This document shows, piece after piece, positions 27,022-34,634 of a DNA stretch of 64,000 nt. Source of the DNA: Clostridiales bacterium (GTDB lineage: Bacteria; Bacillota; Clostridia; Lachnospirales; Lachnospiraceae); the NCBI GenBank assembly GCA_021203365.1, contig JAJQBI010000069.1, positions 1-64,000 of the forward strand, read 5' to 3'. Under the pieces are notes generated by a model. The model did no database searches, was not told where the DNA came from, and saw only the letters and a list, made by a program, of their open reading frames with translations. Numbering within the stretch: the first letter of the stretch is position 1; the number at the start of each line of letters is the position of its first letter. Position numbers and translations under genes: made by a program.

Positions 27022-27795
27022 TTATGCCGCAAAAAATTCCACATAAAGAATGGCCGCGCCCAGTACCAAAAGAATACAGCCGGTAACCCGGTTCAGGAAT
27101 ATGGTGGAGGCCCGGTTGGCGATTCTGGCACCGATCTCCGCCCACAGCAGCGTAAAAAGCATGCACAGAATCAGGATAAAGGGATCCGGCAGCTCACCCA
27201 TGGCAAAGTGGCTGATTGCACCGGTCAGAGCCGTAAAGCTCATGATAAACACACTGGTCCCCACCGCGCATTTCAGCTCATAGCCCAGCACAGTCGTGAG
27301 AATCAGAAGCATCATCAGGCCTCCGCCGGCTCCCACAAACCCGCAGATAAAACCGATTCCCGCTCCGCAGACCACAGAGCGGACAAGACGCTGTTTCTGA
27401 GAAAGAGTCCCCATTGCCTCCCTTGTGGTCGTTACAGGCCTTATAATAAATCTCAGCCCAAGAAAAACTGTCATCAGCATGGAAAAGCCCTGAATGGAGG
27501 AATTTGGAAGAAAGCTTGACACCCAGCTGCCCACCATGGTAAACAGAAGCACCGTCACCATCATGACGAGACCATTCTTAATATCCAGGTTTTTATTCTT
27601 GCCATATGTATAGGCGCTGGCTGCGCTGGCAAGGACATCACTGGCCAGTGCAATCCCCACCGCTGAATAGGCGGGAATCCCGAGAAATGTCATCAGCATG
27701 GGACTGATCACAGCCGCCGCGCTCATCCCCGCGAACCCGGTTCCAAGTCCGGCGCCCGTGCCCGCGATAAAGCAGATTAAAATCTCATAAAGCAT
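27022..27795 (-). CDS. TSUP-family membrane permease (TauE/SafE type)
   Basis: 257 residues with about seven or eight membrane helices and two related halves, each with a Gly-rich repeat (GTGAGLGTGFAGMSAA near the start; GAGIGFICGFVGAGGG near residue 150). The family exports or imports small sulfur or organic anions such as sulfite and sulfoacetate; the substrate here is unknown. The start at 27795 follows a weak GAGAGAAGAGAG site. It is monocistronic, with its own promoter and a possible operator (27835-27875). Confidence 0.85.
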   Translation of the reverse strand: MLYEILICFIAGTGAGLGTGFAGMSAAAVISPMLMTFLGIPAYSAVGIALASDVLASAASAYTYGKNKNLDIKNGLVMMVTVLLFTMVGSWVSSFLPNSSIQGFSMLMTVFLGLRFIIRPVTTTREAMGTLSQKQRLVRSVVCGAGIGFICGFVGAGGGLMMLLILTTVLGYELKCAVGTSVFIMSFTALTGAISHFAMGELPDPFILILCMLFTLLWAEIGARIANRASTIFLNRVTGCILLVLGAAILYVEFFAA

Positions 27796-27834
27796 ATCTC
27801 TCTTCTCTCTTTCACATTCATTAAAGAGCAACGA

Positions 27835-27875
27835 ATTGCCACTTGCAATCGTAACACAGAAATAAAGAATGTCAA
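27835..27875 (-). promoter_or_regulatory. Promoter and possible operator of the TSUP permease gene
   Basis: TTGACA (27875-27870), 16-bp spacer, TACGAT (27853-27848). A short palindrome, ATTGC (27835-27839) with GCAAT (27845-27849), overlaps the end of the -10, a usual place for a repressor site. Confidence 0.55.
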
Positions 27876-27905
27876 TTGATTTTATATTTTTTTAAGAAAC
27901 TGCGC

Positions 27906-28988
27906 TCAGGGACGAAGCTCCATATCCACGGCAACCTCGTTGCCTTCCACGGTCACGGTTCCAAAGCTTCCGGTGATCAGGGGCATCATGGGGGGCAGAT
28001 GACCGATGTCCAGATCCATAAATACAGGGACCTTCTTCTTACCTGCCACCTCCAGCACCGCGCCAAAGCGGTCCAGGTTCATCTGGCTCTCCATGCCGGA
28101 AAGAGGACGGCCGATGAGAAAGCCCTTTACATATTTAAACCAGCCCGCGTGCTCCATCTGCCACATGGCTCTCCGAATGGAAAAGACATTCAGGTCGCAG
28201 GCCTCCAGAAACCAGAGGAAGCCGTCCTCCTTATATTTTTCCAGGAAATCTCCGGTCCGGTCATAGCAGGTCCCCAGAAGATTCACCAGGCAGTCCATGC
28301 ACCCGCCGATGAGACGGCCCTGCACACGAATCCCGGGAATTTTCTCTCCGGACATAAGGGCTTCTCCGTCAAAACAGCTGCGGATCCCAGGCTCTGTCAG
28401 ATGATAGGTGGCCAGAGGATTCGTCTCGTCCTTCACCGATTCTTTTTCCCACAGAGGATAGCCGTGAACGGACAATACCTCCCGCCCCAGGGCGTCCATC
28501 TTCCGGTTCTTTCCGGTGAGAATGGAAAAAGCATCCTGAAGGGACGGATCCATGGGCTCCATGCCGAAAGAGGCTGCACAGGGGCCGTATACAGATGCGG
28601 TATCACAAAGCGTTGCAAGCAGATAGGTCATATTGGTATTGTCCGAAAAACCCATATACCATTTCGCAGGCGCCCTGGAAATCTCTTCCCAGTCCACATA
28701 ATCCAGGATTTCACACATCAGCTCCCCGCCTCCGCAGGAGATCAGACAGTCATTGTCCTCCTTCCGGTAATAGTCTGTCAGCTCTTTCCCGCAAAGCTGG
28801 GGAGTATTGCTGATTCCCACACCTTCCCCCGCAAAACAGTTGGGACCCAGATCCAGCTGATACCCCTCCCGGGTCCAGATTCTCCTGGCATTTTCAAAGG
28901 CAGACCGGTAAGGCTGGATATTACATCCAAAAGAGGGCGCCACAAAGCCGATGGTCCCCCCATCCGGCAGAAATTTTCCGTATCGCAT
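27906..28988 (-). CDS. LD-carboxypeptidase family protein (S66, LdcA/MccF-like)
   Basis: 360 residues from MRYGKFLPDGG. The serine peptidase S66 signature is visible: nucleophile in GFSDNT (about residue 112), glutamate in FLEACD, histidine in DIGHLPP near the C-terminus. Family roles are trimming murein tetrapeptides to tripeptides or cleaving microcin C-like compounds; this copy could do either, and it has no signal peptide. GGAGG precedes ATG 28988. A promoter lies at 29046-29074. Confidence 0.88.
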   Translation of the reverse strand: MRYGKFLPDGGTIGFVAPSFGCNIQPYRSAFENARRIWTREGYQLDLGPNCFAGEGVGISNTPQLCGKELTDYYRKEDNDCLISCGGGELMCEILDYVDWEEISRAPAKWYMGFSDNTNMTYLLATLCDTASVYGPCAASFGMEPMDPSLQDAFSILTGKNRKMDALGREVLSVHGYPLWEKESVKDETNPLATYHLTEPGIRSCFDGEALMSGEKIPGIRVQGRLIGGCMDCLVNLLGTCYDRTGDFLEKYKEDGFLWFLEACDLNVFSIRRAMWQMEHAGWFKYVKGFLIGRPLSGMESQMNLDRFGAVLEVAGKKKVPVFMDLDIGHLPPMMPLITGSFGTVTVEGNEVAVDMELRP

Positions 28989-29045
28989 GCTTAAACCTCC
29001 GTAATCCTTATTGGAACCTGTATGATGTTCCTGAAAGCTGTTCCC

Positions 29046-29074
29046 ATTGTAACATGGGCTTTCTGTCAAAACAA
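29046..29074 (-). promoter_or_regulatory. Promoter of the LD-carboxypeptidase gene
   Basis: On the minus strand TTGTTT (29074-29069), 17-bp spacer, TACAAT (29051-29046) with TGT before it (extended -10). Confidence 0.6.
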
Positions 29075-29103
29075 GCGTTCAATTTCAGAAAGGCCTTCCT
29101 CTG

Positions 29104-29140
29104 AAAACAAAAAGCTCTGCCTGAAACCCAAAAGCAGAGC
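29104..29140 (-). terminator. Terminator-like hairpin facing away from aroD
   Basis: On the minus strand GCTCTGC (29140-29134) pairs with GCAGAGC (29120-29114), then a T-run with one G to 29104. No minus-strand gene lies just upstream; aroD there runs the other way. It may stop antisense transcription from the hydrolase gene at 30010-32439 before the LD-carboxypeptidase promoter. Confidence 0.5.
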
Positions 29141-29155
29141 GTTCTCCCAATTCCG

Positions 29156-29185
29156 TTGAAATTCTCCTTGATTCTGTTATATAAT
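29156..29185 (+). promoter_or_regulatory. Promoter of aroD
   Basis: TTGAAA (29156-29161), 18-bp spacer, consensus TATAAT (29180-29185), 42 bp before the aroD start. Confidence 0.65.
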
Positions 29186-29227
29186 GAGGATACCTGGAGA
29201 AAAGGCAAAAAGAAAGGAAAAATTAAT

Positions 29228-29998
29228 ATGAAACCTTATATAGAAGTACGAGGCATAAAAATCGGCGAAAATCCGCCGAAAATCTGTGTTCCCATTGTAG
29301 GCCGGACAAAGGAGGAAATCCTTGCCGCGGCTGTTTCCATTCAGTCCGCAGCGCCTGACATAGTGGAATGGCGGGCCGACTGGTACGAGGATGTCTCTGA
29401 TTTTTCCCGGGTAAGCGAAGTCCTTACAGGGCTTCGGACGCTCCTTCCGGACATGCCTCTGCTCTTTACCTTCCGCACACGGGCCGAAGGCGGGGAAAAA
29501 TCCATTCCCTTGGAAGCTTATGCAAAGCTTACCCGGCAGGCAGCCGCTTCCTCCCTGGTGGATCTGGTGGACGTGGAGGCCTCCGCCGGAGATGAGACGG
29601 TCCGGGATCTGATCCGGGAGGCTCACAGCTGTGACGTAAAAGTCATCGTCTCCAGCCATGACTTCCAGAAGACTCCCGGCCGGAAGAAGCTGATCGGCCG
29701 CCTGGTGCATATGCAGAACCTGGGCGCGGACATCCCCAAAATCGCTGTGATGCCCCACAGCCGAAAGGATGTTCTGACCCTTCTTGATGCCACCAGAGAA
29801 ATGTGGGAGGAGCACGCGGACCGTCCGATTATCACCATGTCCATGGGGGCGTATGGCCGGATCAGCCGGGTCTGCGGAGAGTTTTCCGGATCCGCGCTGA
29901 CCTTCGGCGCTGTGGGAAAAGCCTCCGCCCCCGGGCAGATGAACGCAGCCGATCTGCGGACAGTCCTTAAGCTCCTTCATCAGGATCCTCTTAACTGA
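29228..29998 (+). CDS. aroD: 3-dehydroquinate dehydratase, type I (AroD)
   Basis: 256 residues, type I Schiff-base enzyme. The active-site glutamate region EWRADWYED (about residues 47-55), the histidine in VIVSSHDFQKTP (about 142) and the lysine in DIPKIAVMP (about 170) are all present, with SMGAYGRISR and the PGQM loop near the end. It interconverts 3-dehydroquinate and 3-dehydroshikimate. It is isolated from other aro genes but near an AroE/YdiB-type gene, the pair being split by a secreted hydrolase on the other strand. AGAAAGGAAAA precedes the ATG at 29228. Confidence 0.95.
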   Translation: MKPYIEVRGIKIGENPPKICVPIVGRTKEEILAAAVSIQSAAPDIVEWRADWYEDVSDFSRVSEVLTGLRTLLPDMPLLFTFRTRAEGGEKSIPLEAYAKLTRQAAASSLVDLVDVEASAGDETVRDLIREAHSCDVKVIVSSHDFQKTPGRKKLIGRLVHMQNLGADIPKIAVMPHSRKDVLTLLDATREMWEEHADRPIITMSMGAYGRISRVCGEFSGSALTFGAVGKASAPGQMNAADLRTVLKLLHQDPLN

Positions 29999-30009
29999 CC
30001 GGTCGGATT

Positions 30010-32439
30010 TTATCCCGCATTAAACAGTGGTTCCAGATCCTGCGCATGTTCCTCAAAGATTTCAAGAAGCGTTCGGTTCCAGTGTCTGGCATCCTGCTCC
30101 GAATTTCCAAAAACGTAGTCCTCCTGTCCGTAGTCAATCACGTCGAACCCGGGAATGGCCTTGCTGGCGCCGGCCGTACGGTAAGCCACAATGTCTGCCA
30201 GGGTAAAGGAGACACTGGAAATATCCTCATAGTTGATCCAGGCGCTGATATCCGTACCCGTGGCCTGTGTGGCGGTTCCGTTGGCCGTCTGCGCCTCCGC
30301 CGCGGGTTTGGTCACAGCCGCCGCGCCCTCCACATACTGCCCATACATTTCATCTACATACAGAGCGAAGGAATCGCCCAGGATTTCCGACGGAACATGC
30401 CCGCCATCCCACTGCCACTCAATTTCCGCGTCCACGCCCGCGTTCAGCCAGGCAATCTGCAGATTCAGAGAGGTAAACATGGACATGTCTCCCTCTGAGG
30501 CGCCCATTACAATCCGGGTCCATGTGGGATTCTCCGTCCCCTCTGCTCCGATGTAAAGCAGCGGATTATAGAGATCTGTGATATTGTTTCCATATTCGTC
30601 TCCGGCCTCAATACTCTCAATGTCTGACCGGTACGCTTCCACCATCTCCTCATAGGTGGAATAGTTGGCAGAGTCCACAGAACCGGACGCAGACTGAGTC
30701 GTACCGGCATCCGGTGTCCCCACTTCCATCTCCTTGTCACTGTTTTCAGAGACATTTTCCGTTTCCCCTTCCCCGGTATCCGCACTTTCATCCATATCCG
30801 CGGGAGCTTCTCCATCCGGAAGCTCTCCCATATCTGGACCGTCGTCCGTTGCGTCCGCGCTGTTTCCATCCGGCAGCTCACCAGGTGCTTCTCCATCTGA
30901 CAGCGCTCCGTCTTCAGTATCCGTGGAAAGCGCTCCATCCGGCAGCTCTCCGTCTTCCAGATCCCCGGGAACCTCTCCGTCCGGCAGCTCTCCGCCTTCC
31001 AGATCTCCACGGTTTTCTCCGCGGCCGCCCATGCCGCCGCCCATCACAGCGCCTCCAGGCCCCTGGGCGTCCCCGGAGCTGCTCTTCGCGTAACGTCCTT
31101 CCAGAAAGGCTGTCGCCTTATCTCCGGTGGTCATGGCCGCCACTTCCTCGTCACTGAGGGCATTTCCGTCTGCGTCAAACCAGGTCCACCCTTCCGCGTA
31201 ATCCAGATTATCCAGATAGGACTGAAGATTCTCCGTAAACTCCGCCAGGTAGAGATCCAGATAGGTTCCATAGTAACCGTTGGTTTCCGGATAAGCCTCC
31301 AAATCATATTCAATCGTCAGCGCGATGGTGTCTTCTGTGTCCCCGTCCCCATTCAGGTCAAAGCCCACAGCCGATTCTTCCGCCGTCAGATTCTGCCCGT
31401 TGATATATTCCATATATTCCTCAGACAGATACTGCGCCAGCTGCTCCTGGAAGGATGTGCTGAAATCATAGGTGGTATCCATGTAGTATTCAAAGGCCAT
31501 CGCCATATCCCCTTCATACAGGGAGGTAATGGCACTGTAGGCGATGCAGCCCCAGGCGCCGTCGGAGATCTCATAATCCGTTCCCTCAATGGTCACCGTG
31601 GTGGAATAGGTTCCGTCTTCATTTTTGTAAACCCCTACAGCCCCGGCCTCAATCTGATAATCATAGAAGTCCGAATGGTTGGAGGTGGCCGCAAACATGG
31701 CCGCGTGGGCGCCGCCGCCGGAACCGCCGGTGGAGACAAAATAGTCCACGCTTCCGGGAAGATTCCCCAGAAGGATATTGTACTTCACATAGCGTGCCGC
31801 TGCCTTCTGGTCCGCCAGGCAGGAGGGCGCGTCCCCGGTGTAGGTGGTATTTCCGTCCTCATCTGTGACCGTATCCTGTTTTCCGCGGTTTCCACAGGCC
31901 ACATTGATATAACCCTCACCGGCGTAGGTGGAGGAGGCCAGCTGATTGGACTGAGAACTGTAGCCTGCGGCACCGGTATTGAGAATCACCGGCGCGGTAG
32001 CCGCCGTATAAACCTGCCCGTTGGTGCTGGTAACCTGCGCCTCGTAGTCGATGACCAGAGAGCCGCCGATGCCTTCTGTACCATCCTCCGCAGTGAGATC
32101 CGCGGTTCCGTCCCCGTCTGTGTCGATTCCGGTCACATAGGCTCCGGGAACATTTACGGAAACACCCTGCTGATCCGGAAGCTCCGGATAAGCCACCGCG
32201 CAGACAACGGACAAAGTCCACGAGTCGGAAGAGGAATCATAGGTCCACTCCTGCTCCTCATTGTTCGCAAGATTCAGCACAGATTCAATGTACTCTTTCC
32301 CTGAGGCCGTTTCCTCTGTGTCGTCTGCGGCCTCCTCCTGAACGTCTGTCTCCTGTGCGAACACATAAACCGTCTGCGGCGCCATGCCGGCCGCTACCGT
32401 CAGCGCCAGAAGAGATGTGAAAAATTTTGCTGTTTTCAT
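30010..32439 (-). CDS. Large secreted tannase/feruloyl-esterase-like alpha/beta hydrolase
   Basis: 809 residues. Signal peptide about 1-28 (cleaved near VFA/QETD). A catalytic core carries the nucleophile motif GGSGGG (Ser240) in STGGSGGGAHA and a candidate histidine in WDGGHVPSE (H681), arranged as in subtype B tannases and related esterases, where a large cap lies between Ser and the Asp/His. The cap here contains a low-complexity acidic stretch (about 460-585) of ELPDG-type repeats. It should act outside the cell on aryl or acyl esters; the exact substrate is unknown. The gene faces aroD (11 bp between stop codons) and is divergent from an aroE/ydiB gene. GGGAGG lies 13 nt before the ATG. 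Confidence 0.75.
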   Translation of the reverse strand: MKTAKFFTSLLALTVAAGMAPQTVYVFAQETDVQEEAADDTEETASGKEYIESVLNLANNEEQEWTYDSSSDSWTLSVVCAVAYPELPDQQGVSVNVPGAYVTGIDTDGDGTADLTAEDGTEGIGGSLVIDYEAQVTSTNGQVYTAATAPVILNTGAAGYSSQSNQLASSTYAGEGYINVACGNRGKQDTVTDEDGNTTYTGDAPSCLADQKAAARYVKYNILLGNLPGSVDYFVSTGGSGGGAHAAMFAATSNHSDFYDYQIEAGAVGVYKNEDGTYSTTVTIEGTDYEISDGAWGCIAYSAITSLYEGDMAMAFEYYMDTTYDFSTSFQEQLAQYLSEEYMEYINGQNLTAEESAVGFDLNGDGDTEDTIALTIEYDLEAYPETNGYYGTYLDLYLAEFTENLQSYLDNLDYAEGWTWFDADGNALSDEEVAAMTTGDKATAFLEGRYAKSSSGDAQGPGGAVMGGGMGGRGENRGDLEGGELPDGEVPGDLEDGELPDGALSTDTEDGALSDGEAPGELPDGNSADATDDGPDMGELPDGEAPADMDESADTGEGETENVSENSDKEMEVGTPDAGTTQSASGSVDSANYSTYEEMVEAYRSDIESIEAGDEYGNNITDLYNPLLYIGAEGTENPTWTRIVMGASEGDMSMFTSLNLQIAWLNAGVDAEIEWQWDGGHVPSEILGDSFALYVDEMYGQYVEGAAAVTKPAAEAQTANGTATQATGTDISAWINYEDISSVSFTLADIVAYRTAGASKAIPGFDVIDYGQEDYVFGNSEQDARHWNRTLLEIFEEHAQDLEPLFNAG

Positions 32440-32531
32440 GAAATCGTTTTTCCTCCCGTTTCATAATTTTTTCAGCTTTGAGATTTCCGGCAGAAGGATT
32501 TCAAACCACTCTGCCGGACCCGCTTTTTTAG

Positions 32532-32564
32532 ATTCTAACAGAGAAAGATTGAAACAGGATTGAA
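32532..32564 (-). promoter_or_regulatory. Hydrolase promoter with OmpR-type direct repeats
   Basis: On the minus strand the heptamer TTCAATC occurs at 32564-32558 and 32553-32547, an 11-bp period, and ends 9 bp before TAGAAT (32537-32532, with TG upstream). There is no good -35. This is the layout of promoters activated by OmpR/PhoB-type regulators, and such a regulator is encoded at 33927. Confidence 0.5.
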
Positions 32565-32606
32565 GTTTTTTAAGGTTTCATGAAGATTGTGTGAATCATT
32601 TTCTGC

Positions 32607-32752
32607 TCATCTGTCCTTCTCTGAATCCACCTTTACCGGCATCGCGTATGGATAATAAAATACGTCAAGCAGCCCGTGATAATGCTCCTTCCAGGGTTTA
32701 TTCCTTAATTGTCCGTCTGTTCACTCTCATACTCCGTCTTTCCCGGCGTCAT
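32607..32752 (-). pseudogene. Possible small ORF split by a one-base frameshift
   Basis: In the 540-bp gap between the hydrolase and aroE/ydiB genes, one minus frame starts at ATG 32752 and gives 15 residues (MTPGKTEYESEQTDN) before TAA at 32705. Another frame continues with RNKPWKEHYHGLLDVFYYP and further residues to TGA at 32607. Together they would make one protein of about 48 residues if a single-base shift is allowed. The ribosome site is weak. It may be a decayed gene, a frameshift-regulated small protein or chance. The rest of the gap holds an 8-bp inverted repeat (32754-32776) and two promoters; nothing else is recognised. Confidence 0.35.
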
Positions 32753-32795
32753 AAATGGGCGCCACTCCCGCCCATTCCGGAGTTTCTCCTGATTT

Positions 32796-32825
32796 ATTAT
32801 ACCCGGAGCCGGTCTTTGTTGTCAA
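32796..32825 (-). promoter_or_regulatory. Strong promoter upstream of the small ORF and hydrolase
   Basis: On the minus strand TTGACA (32825-32820), 18-bp spacer, TATAAT (32801-32796), both consensus. Transcripts would have a leader of about 350 nt before the hydrolase. Confidence 0.65.
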
Positions 32826-32910
32826 CGAACGTTAAAAAAACAGCCCCTTTTTCCAGAGCAGGCCGTCCCTTTTCTTTCTGTGCTCTTTGTACCCACGGGT
32901 GCGCAGCGCC

Positions 32911-32939
32911 TTGCCATTTTTGCCATTCTGTGATAGAGT
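32911..32939 (+). promoter_or_regulatory. Promoter of the aroE/ydiB gene
   Basis: TTGCCA (32911-32916), 17-bp spacer, TAGAGT (32934-32939) with an extended TG. TTGCCAT is repeated at 32920, which could be a regulator site. Confidence 0.5.
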
Positions 32940-32979
32940 AAGACTCAAAATATGAAAACCTTTTAAAGGAGAAACAGCC

Positions 32980-33852
32980 ATGAATGAAAGAATAATTACC
33001 GGACATACCGGCCTTACCGGCCTTCTTGGAAGCCCTGTGGCACACAGCATCTCCCCGGCCATGCACAACGAATCCTTCCGCGCCCTGGGGCTGGATTATG
33101 TCTACCTGGCCTTTGACGTGGGAACTGAAGGACTTCCGGCCGCGGTGGAGGGTCTGCGCGCCTTAAAGGTCCGGGGCTTTAACGTAACCATGCCGGACAA
33201 GAATCTGGTGTGCAGCCTGTGCGATAAGCTCTCTCCCGCCTCCCAGATCATCGGAGCGGCCAATACAGTGATCAACGACGACGGGATCCTTACCGGAACC
33301 ACCACCGACGGCACAGGATATATGCAGGCCGCCAGAGACGCCGGCCATGACCTGATTGGAAAAAAAATGACCCTTCTGGGGGCCGGCGGCGCCGCCACCG
33401 CCATTCTGGCCCAGGCCGCCATGGACGGAGTAGCCGAAATCTCCGTATTTAACGTGCGGGACAACTTTTTCCCGCGGGCGGAGCGTATTGTGGACCAGCT
33501 GAACCAGAGGACAAAATGTAAGGTCTCTCTCTATGATTTTGAGGATGATTCCATCCTTCGCCGCGAAATCGGGGAAAGCTATATTCTCACCAACGGAACC
33601 TCCGTAGGCATGGCTCCAAAAACAGATGCCTGCATCATCCGGGATCCCTCCTTCTTCCACAAAGACCTGGTGGTTTCTGACGTAATCTACAATCCGGAGG
33701 AGACAAAGCTTCTGCGGATGGCCAGGGAATACGGATGCCAGACCTTCAACGGACTTTACATGCTTCTGTACCAGGGAGCGGAATCCTTCCGCCTGTGGAC
33801 CGGAAAGGAAATGCCCGTCGACCTCATCAAGGCAAAATATTTTACCAGATAA
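32980..33852 (+). CDS. Quinate/shikimate dehydrogenase (YdiB/AroE family)
   Basis: 290 residues. N-terminal substrate domain with SPVAHSISPAMHN and the catalytic lysine in NVTMPDK (about residue 73), aspartate in TTDGTGY (about 109), and the NAD(P)-binding GAGGAATA (about 132). The C-terminal half (SVFNVRDNFF, ILTNGTSVGM, YQGAESFRLWTGK) resembles YdiB more than biosynthetic AroE by eye. It oxidises or reduces shikimate and possibly quinate at C5/C3. In E. coli ydiB neighbours aroD; here the two are 3 kb apart with a secreted hydrolase between. TAAAGGAG precedes the ATG. Confidence 0.88.
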   Translation: MNERIITGHTGLTGLLGSPVAHSISPAMHNESFRALGLDYVYLAFDVGTEGLPAAVEGLRALKVRGFNVTMPDKNLVCSLCDKLSPASQIIGAANTVINDDGILTGTTTDGTGYMQAARDAGHDLIGKKMTLLGAGGAATAILAQAAMDGVAEISVFNVRDNFFPRAERIVDQLNQRTKCKVSLYDFEDDSILRREIGESYILTNGTSVGMAPKTDACIIRDPSFFHKDLVVSDVIYNPEETKLLRMAREYGCQTFNGLYMLLYQGAESFRLWTGKEMPVDLIKAKYFTR

Positions 33853-33926
33853 ACAACCTGTAAACAGACCCGGCAAAGTCTCCGCCCCGCAGTTCACGGA
33901 CACTTTTCCCGGGCAGGGAGGTTTTC

Positions 33927-34634
33927 ATGAAAAAATCCGGCACTTCCGGCAGAAGACTTCTGCTGGTCGAGGATGAATCCCGCCTGGCAGATGCCCTCCA
34001 GGTGCTTCTTTCCAGAGAAGGGTATACGGTGGACGTATGCCCGGACGGCCTGTCGGGACTGAACGCGATTCTGGCCAATTCCTATCAGGCCGCCATCCTG
34101 GATGTGATGCTCCCCGGTATCTCCGGATTTGAGATCGTAAAAAAAGCGCGGGAAACCGGAATTTCCACTCCCGTTCTCATTCTCACCGCCAGAAGCGAGG
34201 TGGATGACAAGGTCAGAGGCCTGGACTGCGGCGCCGACGATTATCTCACAAAACCTTTTGAGACCAGGGAGCTTCTGGCCAGACTTCGCGCTCTGGAACG
34301 CCGCGGAAAAAAGGACCATCCGGAAACACTTTCCCTTTATGACCTGTCTCTGGACCCGGCTTCCTTTACGCTTACCTGTACCAGAAACAGTCAGTCTGTA
34401 CGCCTCAGCAAAAAAGAATATCAGATTCTGGAAATGTTCATGGAAAATCCCGGCCGGGTGCTTTCCCGGGAACAGCTGGCGGTAAAAATATGGGGGTATG
34501 ACAGTGAATCCGAATACAATAATGTGGAAGTCTATCTGTCCTTCACCCGGAAAAAGCTGGCTTTTATTGAATCCTCCGCCAAAATCAAGGCGCTGCGCGG
34601 ACTGGGGTATGAACTGAGGGAAAAAAATGTTTAG
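33927..34634 (+). CDS. OmpR/PhoB-family response regulator
   Basis: 235 residues. Receiver domain (about 10-120) with acidic VEDE, phospho-aspartate in ILDVMLPG (about residue 56), threonine in LTARSE and lysine in TKPF; winged-helix DNA-binding domain (about 135-232) with LSKKEYQILEMF and YLSFTRKKL. The start follows GGGAGG. It overlaps the kinase gene by 8 bases. The 11-bp direct repeats at 32547-32564 are a possible target. Confidence 0.93.
   Translation: MKKSGTSGRRLLLVEDESRLADALQVLLSREGYTVDVCPDGLSGLNAILANSYQAAILDVMLPGISGFEIVKKARETGISTPVLILTARSEVDDKVRGLDCGADDYLTKPFETRELLARLRALERRGKKDHPETLSLYDLSLDPASFTLTCTRNSQSVRLSKKEYQILEMFMENPGRVLSREQLAVKIWGYDSESEYNNVEVYLSFTRKKLAFIESSAKIKALRGLGYELREKNV

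Noticed and set aside
32591-32941. 116-codon plus-strand frame between hydrolase and dehydrogenase
   Set aside because: No ribosome site, its end overlaps the dehydrogenase promoter, and it lies opposite the minus-strand promoter and small ORF.
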